Of a DNA stretch of 64,000 nt, positions 51,939-60,571 are shown piece by piece. The position numbers were made by a program, and so were the translations under genes. The stretch's first letter is position 1, and each line of letters begins with the position of its first letter. Under the pieces are notes generated by a model. That model searched no databases. It had not been told where the DNA came from and worked only from the letters and a program-made list of their open reading frames with translations. The DNA lies in NCBI RefSeq assembly GCF_943372915.1, contig NZ_CALSAN010000016.1, forward strand, positions 27,143 to 91,142, read 5' to 3'. Origin of the DNA: Ferrovibrio terrae_A (GTDB lineage Bacteria; Pseudomonadota; Alphaproteobacteria; Ferrovibrionales; Ferrovibrionaceae).

Positions 51939-52421
51939 ATGCCGATGCGCGTGATGATCCTGAACGGCCCCAATCTCAACCTGCTGGGCGTGCGCGAGCC
52001 GAAGATCTATGGCTCGGTGACACTCGCTGCCATTGAGAAAAGCTGCCGCGAATTCACTGACTCCATCGGCGCGACGCTGGCCTTCCACCAGACCAACTGG
52101 GAAGGCCAGATGGTCGACTGGATTCATGCCGCCCGCCAGGAGGCCGATGCCATCATCATCAATCCGGCCGGCTTCAGCTTCTATTCCATCGCCATCCTCG
52201 ATGCGCTGAAGATGTTCGAGGGTCCGATCATCGAGCTGCATATTTCCAACATCCATGCGCGCGAAGCCACCTACCAGCATTCCAAGATGTCGTCCGCCGT
52301 GCGCGCGGTGATCTGCGGCCTCGGCGCCTATGGCTATGTCGTGTCCCTGCAATGCGTGGCGCGGATGCTCGACGCGCTGCCAGACAGCCTGCCGCAGCCG
52401 CTCCGCATCGGCCCGGTTTGA
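51939..52421 (+). CDS. Type II dehydroquinase homologue with altered active site
   Basis: The 160-residue protein has the type II 3-dehydroquinase fold: NGPNLNLLGVREPKIYG with the conserved Arg and Tyr, HQTNWEGQMVDWIHAA, IINPAGFSFYS and ELHISNIHARE. Compared from memory with the M. tuberculosis enzyme, two substrate-binding residues differ: His81 becomes Phe (in FSFYS instead of LTHTS) and Arg112 becomes Tyr. Asn75, His101 and Arg108 remain. A role in the catabolism of a TRAP-imported acid is more likely than shikimate synthesis. Start ATG 51939; family length is normal. Confidence 0.85.
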   Translation: MPMRVMILNGPNLNLLGVREPKIYGSVTLAAIEKSCREFTDSIGATLAFHQTNWEGQMVDWIHAARQEADAIIINPAGFSFYSIAILDALKMFEGPIIELHISNIHAREATYQHSKMSSAVRAVICGLGAYGYVVSLQCVARMLDALPDSLPQPLRIGPV

Positions 52422-52520
52422 CATTTATTCCTATTTAATGTATTCTTTATGTTCATGTTAGCTGTCATGAAATGGCAGCAGCCGGTAATGTGTCTGCCAA
52501 GGCGGGACTGCCCATGAACG

Positions 52521-52630
52521 CTGGCGAATTCTGGCGAACCCGGGCTAATTCTGGCGAACCTGGGCGAAGGCTAGCGAACCCCGGCGAAGCGCTGCGAACG
52601 CTGGGGAAGCGCCGCGAAGGCTGGCGAAGC
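52521..52630. repeat. Array of eleven 10-bp units with a GCGAA core
   Basis: Eleven 10-base units follow without gaps. In each, positions 4-8 read GCGAA (9 exact; unit 3 is GCTAA and unit 9 GGGAA), most often in the form CTGGCGAANN. The first three pairs also form a 20-bp repeat ending GCGAACC. The block 52511-52520 keeps a GAA at the same phase. The unit is not a multiple of three and lies between two convergent genes, so it is not coding. On the other strand it reads TTCGC every 10 bases. A perfect palindrome abuts it on the right. Confidence 0.95.
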
Positions 52631-52646
52631 GCTTACGGCCGTAAGC
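52631..52646. repeat. Perfect 16-bp palindrome at the end of the array
   Basis: GCTTACGGCCGTAAGC at 52631-52646 is a perfect palindrome. It starts directly after the last 10-bp unit and contains the TAA stop (52633-52635, leftward) of the ABC-2 permease gene. As a DNA site it could bind a dimer; as RNA its loop-free form would be a poor hairpin. Confidence 0.85.
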
Positions 52647-53433
52647 GGTAGCCCCGGCGCAGCAGCAGGTAGCACAGGCCCCACAGGCCCGCGGCCACCA
52701 GGCCCAGCACGCTGGCGCCCAGCACCACATCGCCATCGGTATGGCCGGTCAGGCCGTAGCGGAAGCCGTCGATCATGAAGAAGAACGGGTTGGCATGGGC
52801 GGCGGCATACCAGAAGGGCGGCAAGGCCTGTACCGAATAAAACGTGCCGGACAGAAACGCGAGCGGCGTGACGATGAAGTTGGTCACCGCTGCCATATGG
52901 TCGAATTTCTGGCTCCACAGGCCGGCGATGATGCCGATCAGGCTGAGGATCAGCGAACCGGCCAGCACGAAATACAGCGCCGCCGCCGCGTCATACAGGT
53001 GGATGGCGGCAAACGGCCAGATCGCCAGTGCCACCGCCAGCGCCACCATCAGGCCGCGGGTGACGCCGGCCAGGGCATAGGCGACCAGCAGTTCGCCGGG
53101 GCTGATCGGCGGCATCAGCACGTCGACGATATTGCCCTGCACCTTCGAAATCATGATCGAGGAGGAGGTGTTGGCGAAGGCATTCTGCGTGGTCGCCATC
53201 ATGATCAGGCCGGGCGCCAGGAAATCAACAAATGGCAGGCCGGCGATATGGCGCACGGCGCCGCCCAGCGCCAGCGCGAAAACGGCGAAGAACAGCAGGG
53301 TGGTCACCATCGGAGCCAGCACCGTCTGCGTGATCACCTTGAGGAAGCGTTGCACTTCCTTGACATACAGCGTCCATAGGCCGAGCCAGTTGACCAGGCC
53401 GTATTCACGGGGAGCAAGGATGGGGGCCGGCAT
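52633..53433 (-). CDS. ABC-2 type transporter permease, orphan
   Basis: The 266-residue protein has six predicted membrane helices and the ABC-2 family segment NFIVTPLAFLSGTFYSVQALPPFW, with PGLIMMATTQNAFANTSSS in the loop after helix 2. It resembles YadH/NodJ-type exporters of drugs, carbohydrates or lipids. No ATPase gene is adjacent. It is divergent from meaB and ends at the palindrome and 10-bp array. Confidence 0.9.
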   Translation of the reverse strand: MPAPILAPREYGLVNWLGLWTLYVKEVQRFLKVITQTVLAPMVTTLLFFAVFALALGGAVRHIAGLPFVDFLAPGLIMMATTQNAFANTSSSIMISKVQGNIVDVLMPPISPGELLVAYALAGVTRGLMVALAVALAIWPFAAIHLYDAAAALYFVLAGSLILSLIGIIAGLWSQKFDHMAAVTNFIVTPLAFLSGTFYSVQALPPFWYAAAHANPFFFMIDGFRYGLTGHTDGDVVLGASVLGLVAAGLWGLCYLLLRRGYRLRP

Positions 53434-53491
53434 GGGTGTTCGCGCCTCTGGCAGCTTGTTCGGGCGCCTTCATAGCGCGTATGGTGCGGCG

Positions 53492-54454
<963 letters not shown>

Positions 54455-54464
54455 TTCGATTTCT

Positions 54465-55634
54465 ATGACCATGCTCGACGCCCGTATCTGCCAGTCCATT
54501 CTCGATCTGCCCGGTTCCCGCATTCGTGTTGTCACCCGCGCCTCGGCCGATATCCCCGACATCATCAAGCTGTGGTTCGGCGAAGGCGACGAGCCGACGC
54601 CGGAATTCGTGCGCAAGGGCGCCGCTGCCGCGCTGGAAAAGGGCGAGACTTTCTATGCGCCCAATCGCGGCATCGCGCCGCTGCTGCAGGCGATCAGCGA
54701 TTACCTGAAGCGCGGCTACGGCGCCGAGATCGGCGCCGACCGCATGGTGGTGACGGCATCTGGCATGAACGCCATCATGATCACCATCCAGTGTCTGATC
54801 GAACCCGGCGACAGCGCCGTGGTGCTCGGCCCGATCTGGCCCAACGGCCGTTCGGCGATCAAGGCGATGGGCGGCGAGCCGCGCGATGTCTTCCTGAAGG
54901 CGCAGGAGGATGGCCGCTGGAAGCTCGACCTCGACGAGCTGTTCGATGCCTGCGACGAGACCACCAAGCTGATCATGATCAACAGCCCGGGCAATCCGAC
55001 CGGCTGGGTGGCCAGCGAAGCCGAACTGATGGCGATCCTGGAATTTGCCCGCAAGCGCGGCATCTGGATCCTGTCGGACGAGGTCTATGGCCGCATCATC
55101 TATGGCGGCGCCAAGCACGCGCCGAGCTACTACACGCTGGCGCAGCCGGAAGATCCGGTGGTGATCGTCAATTCGTTTTCCAAGAGCTGGTCGATGACCG
55201 GCTGGCGGCTGGGCTGGATCGTGGCGCCGCCACGCCTGTGCACGGCCGTTGAAAAGATGACCGAGTTTAATATTTCGCATCCCACCACCTTCGTGCAGTG
55301 GGGCGGTGTTTCGGCGCTGAACGAGGGCGATACGTACATAGAGGGCCTTGTTGAACGATACAGCCGCGCCGCCGACATGGTGTATCAGGCGCTGGCGCCA
55401 TTGCCGCGCGTGCGGCTGGCCAAACCGGAAGGCGCCTTCTATGCCTTCTTCGCGCTGGATGGCATGACCGACAGCCTGAACACCTGCATCGATCTGGCGC
55501 GCAACGCCCAGGTCGGCCTGGCGCCCGGCATCGCCTTTGGCCCCGCTGGCGAGGGCCGCATCCGGCTCTGCTATGCCGCGTCACTGCCCAAGCTGTCGCA
55601 GGCGCTCGAACGCCTGGTGCCGCAATTAAAATAA
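54465..55634 (+). CDS. PLP-dependent class I aminotransferase
   Basis: The 389-residue fold-type I aminotransferase has NSPGNPTGWVASEAEL, DEVYGRIIYGG and the PLP Lys in VIVNSFSKSWSMTGWRLGW. The C-terminal Arg (GRIRLCYA) binds the carboxylate. Its amino acid is not predictable; the group includes aspartate- and aromatic-type enzymes. I chose ATG 54465; an upstream in-frame Met runs through meaB. It precedes the acyl-CoA dehydrogenase gene by 21 bases. Confidence 0.9.
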   Translation: MTMLDARICQSILDLPGSRIRVVTRASADIPDIIKLWFGEGDEPTPEFVRKGAAAALEKGETFYAPNRGIAPLLQAISDYLKRGYGAEIGADRMVVTASGMNAIMITIQCLIEPGDSAVVLGPIWPNGRSAIKAMGGEPRDVFLKAQEDGRWKLDLDELFDACDETTKLIMINSPGNPTGWVASEAELMAILEFARKRGIWILSDEVYGRIIYGGAKHAPSYYTLAQPEDPVVIVNSFSKSWSMTGWRLGWIVAPPRLCTAVEKMTEFNISHPTTFVQWGGVSALNEGDTYIEGLVERYSRAADMVYQALAPLPRVRLAKPEGAFYAFFALDGMTDSLNTCIDLARNAQVGLAPGIAFGPAGEGRIRLCYAASLPKLSQALERLVPQLK

Positions 55635-55655
55635 AAAACGCCATGGAGGAAACCC

Positions 55656-56807
55656 TTGCGCAGCATCTACGAAAGCGACGAACACGCAGCCCTGCGTGAA
55701 CAGATCGCCCGCTTCGTCGACAACGAGGTGCGTCCGCATGGCGCTGCCTGGGAAGAGCAGGGCATGGTGCCGCGCGAGACCTTACGCAGGATGGGCGCGC
55801 TCGGTTTCTTTGGCATCCGTTACCCCGAAGCTTATGGCGGCAGCGCGCAGGCGCCGGTCGCCGCCGCCATCCTGGCCGAGGAATGTGGCCTCTCGGGCTT
55901 CGGCGGCTTTTCCGCCACCGTGCTGGTGCATACCGACATGGCCTCGCCGCATCTGGCCCATGCCGGCAACCAGGCCCAGCTGGATCGCTGGTTCGCGAAA
56001 GTCATTGCCGGCGAGCTGATTACCGCAGTAGCCGTCACCGAGCCCGATGCGGGCTCGGATGTGGCGGCGATCCGCACCCGGGCGAAACGCGATGGCGATC
56101 ATTACGTGCTGAACGGCGCCAAGATGTTCATCACCAATGGCGTGCATGCGGATCTGTATTTCGTTGCCGCCAAGACCGATCCGGAGGCTAAGGGCTCGCG
56201 TGCCATCTCGATCTTCGCCGTCGAGAAAGGCACACCGGGCTTCAGCGTCGGGCGCAGTTTGCGCAAGCATGGCTGGCTCTGTTCCGATACAGCCGAGCTG
56301 GTGTTCGACAATTGCCGCGTGCCGGTGGAAAACCGGCTCGGCGAGGAAAACCGTGGCTTCTACGCCATCATGAAGAATTTCCAGAATGAACGCCTGGTGC
56401 TGGGCGCCATGGCGGTGGGCGAATGCCGTCGCGCCCTAGAGATCACCCGGCAGTATGTGACAACCCGCAAGGCCTTCGGCGGCGTGCTGGCCGACAAGCA
56501 GGTGATCCGCCAGCGGCTCGCCATGCTGGAAGCACGGGTGGAAGCTGCGCGCCAGCTGGTCTATCACGCTGCCTGGTTGGTGGGCGAGGGTCGCGATGCC
56601 GTGCGCGAGGTCTCGATGGTCAAGGCACTGTGTGGCGAGCTGGTCAATGCGGTCACCTACGACTGCCTGCAGTTCCATGGCGGCGCCGGTTACCTGCGTG
56701 ACACCGAGATCGAGCGCATGGCGCGCGATGCCCGCATCCATCCGATTGGTGGCGGCGCCACCGAGGTGATGCTGGAAGAAATCGCCAAACGCTGGCCAGC
56801 CAGCTAA
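55656..56807 (+). CDS. Acyl-CoA dehydrogenase, isovaleryl-type base position
   Basis: The 383-residue flavoprotein has the FAD-binding AVAVTEPDAGSDVAAI and the C-terminal QFHGGAGYLRDTEIERM. In most members the catalytic Glu is in a GTxQ stretch near the C-terminus; here that spot reads GGGATEVM. Glu245 in NFQNERLVLGAM matches the helix-G Glu used by isovaleryl-CoA dehydrogenase. The start is TTG 55656, supported by GGAGGAAA. It is followed by a thiolase 89 bases on. Confidence 0.92.
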   Translation: MRSIYESDEHAALREQIARFVDNEVRPHGAAWEEQGMVPRETLRRMGALGFFGIRYPEAYGGSAQAPVAAAILAEECGLSGFGGFSATVLVHTDMASPHLAHAGNQAQLDRWFAKVIAGELITAVAVTEPDAGSDVAAIRTRAKRDGDHYVLNGAKMFITNGVHADLYFVAAKTDPEAKGSRAISIFAVEKGTPGFSVGRSLRKHGWLCSDTAELVFDNCRVPVENRLGEENRGFYAIMKNFQNERLVLGAMAVGECRRALEITRQYVTTRKAFGGVLADKQVIRQRLAMLEARVEAARQLVYHAAWLVGEGRDAVREVSMVKALCGELVNAVTYDCLQFHGGAGYLRDTEIERMARDARIHPIGGGATEVMLEEIAKRWPAS

Positions 56808-56896
56808 CGCGCACGTAAAGCTGCCGTAGCGTAAGGTTTGCGCCGCGAAAAGATTGGCGCTAGCGTTCGGCTCAGACCAAGTCCTGGGAGGATAAA

Positions 56897-58081
56897 ATGC
56901 GCGAAGCCGTCATCGTTTCCACTGCCCGCACGCCGATCGGCAAGGCCTATCGCGGCGCCTTCAACAACACCGATGCAGCGACGCTCGGCGCCCATGCGAT
57001 CCGTGAAGCGGTCAAGCGCGCCGGCATCGAGCCGGGCGAGGTGGACGATGTGATCATGGGCGCGGCCCTGCAGCAGGGCTCGACCGGCGGCAATATTGCG
57101 CGCCACGCCGCCATTGCCGCCGGCCTGCCGGTTTCGGTGGCCGGCATGAGCGTCGACCGTCAGTGCGGTTCGGGCCTGATGGCGATTGCCACGGCAGCCA
57201 AGCAGGTGATCCATGACAATGTGCCGGTCGCGGTCGGCGGTGGCCTGGAATCGATTTCGCTAGTGCAGAACGAGCATATGAACACCTTCCGCGCCCGCGA
57301 TGAGTGGCTGATGAAGAACAAGCCCGACATCTATATGGCGATGATCGACACTGCCGAGACGGTGGCCAAGCGCTATGGCATCAGCCGCGAGGCGCAGGAT
57401 GAATACGCACTTGAAAGCCAGAAGCGTACCGCCGCGGGCCAGGCGGCCGGCAAGTTCGATGCCGAGATCGTTGCCATGCCGAGCAAGATGGCGGTGGTGG
57501 ACAAGGAGACCAAGGAAGTCTCCTACAAGGATGTTACGCTGACCAAGGACGAGGGCAACCGCGCCGACACCAAGCTGGAAGGCCTGGCCGGGCTGCAGCC
57601 GGTGCGCGGTCCGGGCAAGGTCATTACGGCGGGCAATGCCAGCCAGCTGTCGGATGGCGCTTCGGCTTGCGTGGTGATGGATGCCAAGCTGGCCGAGAAG
57701 AAGGGGCTGCAGCCGCTCGGCATCTATCGCGGCATGGCGGTGGCGGGTTGCGAGCCCGACGAAATGGGCATTGGCCCGGTCTATGCCGTGCCGAAACTGC
57801 TGCAGCGCTTCGGCCTCAAGATGGATGATATCGGCCTGTGGGAACTGAACGAGGCCTTTGCCGTGCAGGTGCTGTATTGCCGCGATAAGCTTGGCATCCC
57901 GAATGAGTTGCTGAATGTGAATGGCGGCGCCATTTCCATCGGCCATCCGTATGGCATGTCGGGCGCGCGCATGACCGGCCATGCCCTGATCGAGGGCAAG
58001 CGGCGCGGCGCCAAGTATGTGGTGGTGACCATGTGCATCGGCGGCGGCCAGGGTGGCGCCGGCTTGTTCGAGGTTGCCTGA
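56897..58081 (+). CDS. Acetyl-CoA acyltransferase (thiolase)
   Basis: The 394-residue thiolase has nucleophile Cys90 in SVDRQCGSGL, NVNGGAISIGHPYGMSGAR with the catalytic His, and CIGGGQGGAGLFE with the second Cys. It can join or split acetyl-CoA and acyl-CoA; paired with the acyl-CoA dehydrogenase upstream, it likely serves a beta-oxidation-type path. ATG 56897 has GGGAGGA upstream. It abuts the convergent DUF3293 gene with no gap. Confidence 0.94.
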   Translation: MREAVIVSTARTPIGKAYRGAFNNTDAATLGAHAIREAVKRAGIEPGEVDDVIMGAALQQGSTGGNIARHAAIAAGLPVSVAGMSVDRQCGSGLMAIATAAKQVIHDNVPVAVGGGLESISLVQNEHMNTFRARDEWLMKNKPDIYMAMIDTAETVAKRYGISREAQDEYALESQKRTAAGQAAGKFDAEIVAMPSKMAVVDKETKEVSYKDVTLTKDEGNRADTKLEGLAGLQPVRGPGKVITAGNASQLSDGASACVVMDAKLAEKKGLQPLGIYRGMAVAGCEPDEMGIGPVYAVPKLLQRFGLKMDDIGLWELNEAFAVQVLYCRDKLGIPNELLNVNGGAISIGHPYGMSGARMTGHALIEGKRRGAKYVVVTMCIGGGQGGAGLFEVA

Positions 58082-58513
58082 TTATCTCAGTGCGAGGCGG
58101 GTGAGGATCAGTTCCGCAACTCCGCCGCGTGGATAATGCACGATAGCGAATTGGCCATGGCGTTCCGCGAGCGTCATGGCCTTTTGCGTTTCAAGGTCCA
58201 GCACGGCGAAACCGGGTTCGGGCCGCCAGTTGCGGCGGTCGGGCACGCCAAGCTGCGGCAATGCGACATAGCCGCGCGCGCTCAGGTCGCGCCGCAGGCC
58301 CTGATGCGCCGCCATGTTGCGGCTGACCGGCCAGCGTTTGCTGCGGGGATTCCAGGCATTCAGGCAGGTCAGCGATTGCGCCTTGCATCGGCGCAGGAAT
58401 GCATCGGCCTGCGGGCTGGGTTCATTCAGCCGCAGGCCGATCAATCTGCCGTCCGGCAGGGTTACGGCATAGGTGGTGGCGCGGTAACCCTTCAGGGTAG
58501 CAGGTGTGATCAC
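58082..58513 (-). CDS. DUF3293 family protein
   Basis: The 143-residue protein matches the DUF3293 pattern as I recall it: TAYAV-type beta start, SLTCLNAWNPRSKRWPVSRN and a C-terminal QFAIVHYPRGG. The function is unknown. Its start is GTG 58513, overlapping the stop of the SYLF gene upstream (GTGA), so the two are translated together. It is convergent with the thiolase gene. Confidence 0.75.
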   Translation of the reverse strand: MITPATLKGYRATTYAVTLPDGRLIGLRLNEPSPQADAFLRRCKAQSLTCLNAWNPRSKRWPVSRNMAAHQGLRRDLSARGYVALPQLGVPDRRNWRPEPGFAVLDLETQKAMTLAERHGQFAIVHYPRGGVAELILTRLALR

Positions 58514-59211
58514 GGCATCTCCGCTGTAGCAAGCGCCTGACGCAGGGCATCTGTGCCGGGATTGCTGACCACATTATCGTAGAGGATATTTCGCGGATGC
58601 GCTTCCTTGCCGTAATAGGCGGCGTTGCGGCCATGGCGCGCGGTGATTACCGCGCCTTCCACCGATATGCCGGCGGCCAGACCCTTGGTCTTGGCAAAGG
58701 AATAGATATCGGCGCCGAAATTGGTGGTGGTGGCGGCTTCCACGCCCATGCCGACAGGACCGGCCGCCACGGTGGCGTCGGCGCCGAGCTTGAACTCGTT
58801 GCGCAGGATGGCGTTCACCGCGTTCTCGTTCATCAGCACCAGTATGACCTCGGATGCCTCAGCGCCGATCTGCAGGCCGATCGAGCCTGATCCCATGGTG
58901 TAGATCGCCGGTTCGCTCCAGCCGTTGGCGGTCTTGGCCAGCAGTACGCCGCTGCCGCCTTCGCCGCCGATGATGAAGCTGGCCTTCAGCAACTGCGGCA
59001 CCACGAAGACACCCTTGGCGCGGGCCAGCTTGCGGCGCAGGTCGCCCATCTGGGTGTCATTGATGAAATGGTCGACGGTGATGCGAGCGGAATCGATCAG
59101 GCTCTGGTCGTCGGAGGCGGCCAGGGCGGGTAGCGGGCCCAAGGCCAGGATACCGGCGCCAGCGAGGGCGGAGGCGAGCAGGGTACGGCGATTTGTGGTG
59201 AGGCTGGGCAT
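58510..59211 (-). CDS. SYLF/Ysc84-domain lipid-binding protein
   Basis: The 233-residue exported protein has a signal sequence with NRRTLLASALAGAG (a Tat-like twin Arg) ending near ALA. The mature part is a SYLF (Ysc84) domain: AKGVFVVPQLLKASFIIGGEGGSGVLL, GLQIGAEASEVILVLMN and YSFAKTKGLAAGISVEGAVI. SYLF proteins bind lipids and actin in eukaryotes; in bacteria they appear to be periplasmic lipid-interacting proteins of unknown role. It lies upstream of DUF3293, with which it overlaps. Confidence 0.92.
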   Translation of the reverse strand: MPSLTTNRRTLLASALAGAGILALGPLPALAASDDQSLIDSARITVDHFINDTQMGDLRRKLARAKGVFVVPQLLKASFIIGGEGGSGVLLAKTANGWSEPAIYTMGSGSIGLQIGAEASEVILVLMNENAVNAILRNEFKLGADATVAAGPVGMGVEAATTTNFGADIYSFAKTKGLAAGISVEGAVITARHGRNAAYYGKEAHPRNILYDNVVSNPGTDALRQALATAEMP

Positions 59212-59360
59212 GGCATTGTCTCCCTTGGCGGGTTGGCAAATTATACAGCGCGTTATATTGCTTCGGCCACGTCGGCTCGGCCGCGAATCGGCCGGCGGCG
59301 CCGGTTGTTGAGGCCACAGCTAGACCGTAAACTGTGGCGGCTTTGTGGAACGGAGGCGGC

Positions 59361-59633
59361 ATGTCCAAGGCTGATAAAGACGCCCATCAGGAGATCATCC
59401 CGCCGGATATCGCGGCGATGAGCTTCGAGGCTGCGCTAAAGGCGCTGGACGAGATCGTCGCCAAGCTGGAAAGCGGCCGCGTCGACCTGGAAGATTCGAT
59501 TGCGCTTTACGGCCGTGGCGCCCTGCTCAAGCGCCATTGCGAGGCCAAGCTGAAGGCCGCCGAAGAAAAGATCGAAAAGATCGTGGTCGGCGGCGACGGC
59601 CAGGCCAGCACCCAGCCCTTCAAGGCCGACTGA
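59361..59633 (+). CDS. xseB: Exodeoxyribonuclease VII small subunit
   Basis: The 90-residue protein binds the XseA nuclease. It shows the family helix SFEAALKALDEIVAKLESGRVDLEDSIALYGRGALLKRHCEAKL. The start ATG 59361 has GGAGG upstream and fits the family better than an in-frame Met nine codons before. It is the first gene of the xseB-ispA-dxs operon, one base before ispA. xseA is not in the window. Confidence 0.94.
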   Translation: MSKADKDAHQEIIPPDIAAMSFEAALKALDEIVAKLESGRVDLEDSIALYGRGALLKRHCEAKLKAAEEKIEKIVVGGDGQASTQPFKAD

Positions 59634-59634
59634 G

Positions 59635-60555
59635 ATGACGATGCTGCCGTCGCCCGCACTTGCGGCGGCCATGCAGGAGGTCACCGCCGCCGTGGAGGTT
59701 GCGCTGGACCACCTGCTGCCGGTCCCTGCCGGTGCCACAGCCAAGCTTGATGACGCGATGCGCTATGCCAGCCTGGGTGGCGGCAAGCGCATGCGTGCTC
59801 TGCTGGCGGTCGCGTCGGGCGATCTGTTCGGTGTGCCGCGTGAGCGCGCGTTGCGCGTGGCGGCGGCCATCGAGATGCTGCATGCCTATTCGCTGATTCA
59901 CGATGATCTGCCCTGCATGGACGACGACGACCTGCGGCGCGGCAAGCCCACCGTGCACAGGGCCTTCGATGAGGCCACCGCCGTGCTGGCAGGCGATGGA
60001 CTGCAAACCCAGGCTTTCCTGGTGCTGGCCGATCCGGCCACCCATCCCGCAGCCAGTGTGCAGGCTGCCCTGGTGGCCGGGCTGGCCCAGGCGGCAGGGC
60101 CGCGCGGCATGGTCGGCGGCCAGGCCATCGACCTGGATGCCGAAATCCGCACTGCGGCCGGTCGGCCGCTGACCTACGATGAGATCGCCCGGCTGCAGGC
60201 GTTGAAGACCGGCGCCCTGATCGGCTTTTCCGCCGAGGCCGGCGCCATCCTGGGCGAGGCGAAACCGGAGGATCGTGCGGTCCTGCGTGACTATGCCGCA
60301 GAGCTGGGTCTGGCCTTCCAGATCGCCGATGATCTGCTGGATCATGAGGGCTCGGCAGAGGAAGTGGGCAAGGCGGTGGGCAAGGATGCCGCGGCCGGCA
60401 AGGCGACTTTCGTGGGCCTGCTGGGCCTGGATGAGGCCCGGGCCAAGGCACGGGCGTTAACGAATTCTGCCAAAAGTCGGGTTTCGACCCATTTTGGCCC
60501 CGGTTCCATGGTTTTACAGGAGCTGGCGGAGTTTGTTATAACCCGCCGCTCGTGA
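59635..60555 (+). CDS. ispA: Farnesyl diphosphate synthase
   Basis: IspA condenses IPP with DMAPP and GPP to FPP, a precursor of quinones, hopanoids and undecaprenyl phosphate. The 306-residue protein has GGGKRMRALL, the first Asp-rich motif DDLPCMDDDDLRRG, the Lys in KTGALI and the second DDLLD. The length is typical. It starts two bases after the xseB stop and is 16 bases before dxs. Confidence 0.95.
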   Translation: MTMLPSPALAAAMQEVTAAVEVALDHLLPVPAGATAKLDDAMRYASLGGGKRMRALLAVASGDLFGVPRERALRVAAAIEMLHAYSLIHDDLPCMDDDDLRRGKPTVHRAFDEATAVLAGDGLQTQAFLVLADPATHPAASVQAALVAGLAQAAGPRGMVGGQAIDLDAEIRTAAGRPLTYDEIARLQALKTGALIGFSAEAGAILGEAKPEDRAVLRDYAAELGLAFQIADDLLDHEGSAEEVGKAVGKDAAAGKATFVGLLGLDEARAKARALTNSAKSRVSTHFGPGSMVLQELAEFVITRRS

Positions 60556-60571
60556 CACCATTGGCTCCAGA

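Noticed and set aside
52521..52630. CRISPR array or coding repeat as an explanation for the 10-bp units
   Set aside because: There are no spacers, units are far too short for CRISPR, no cas genes are near, and 10 is not a multiple of three.
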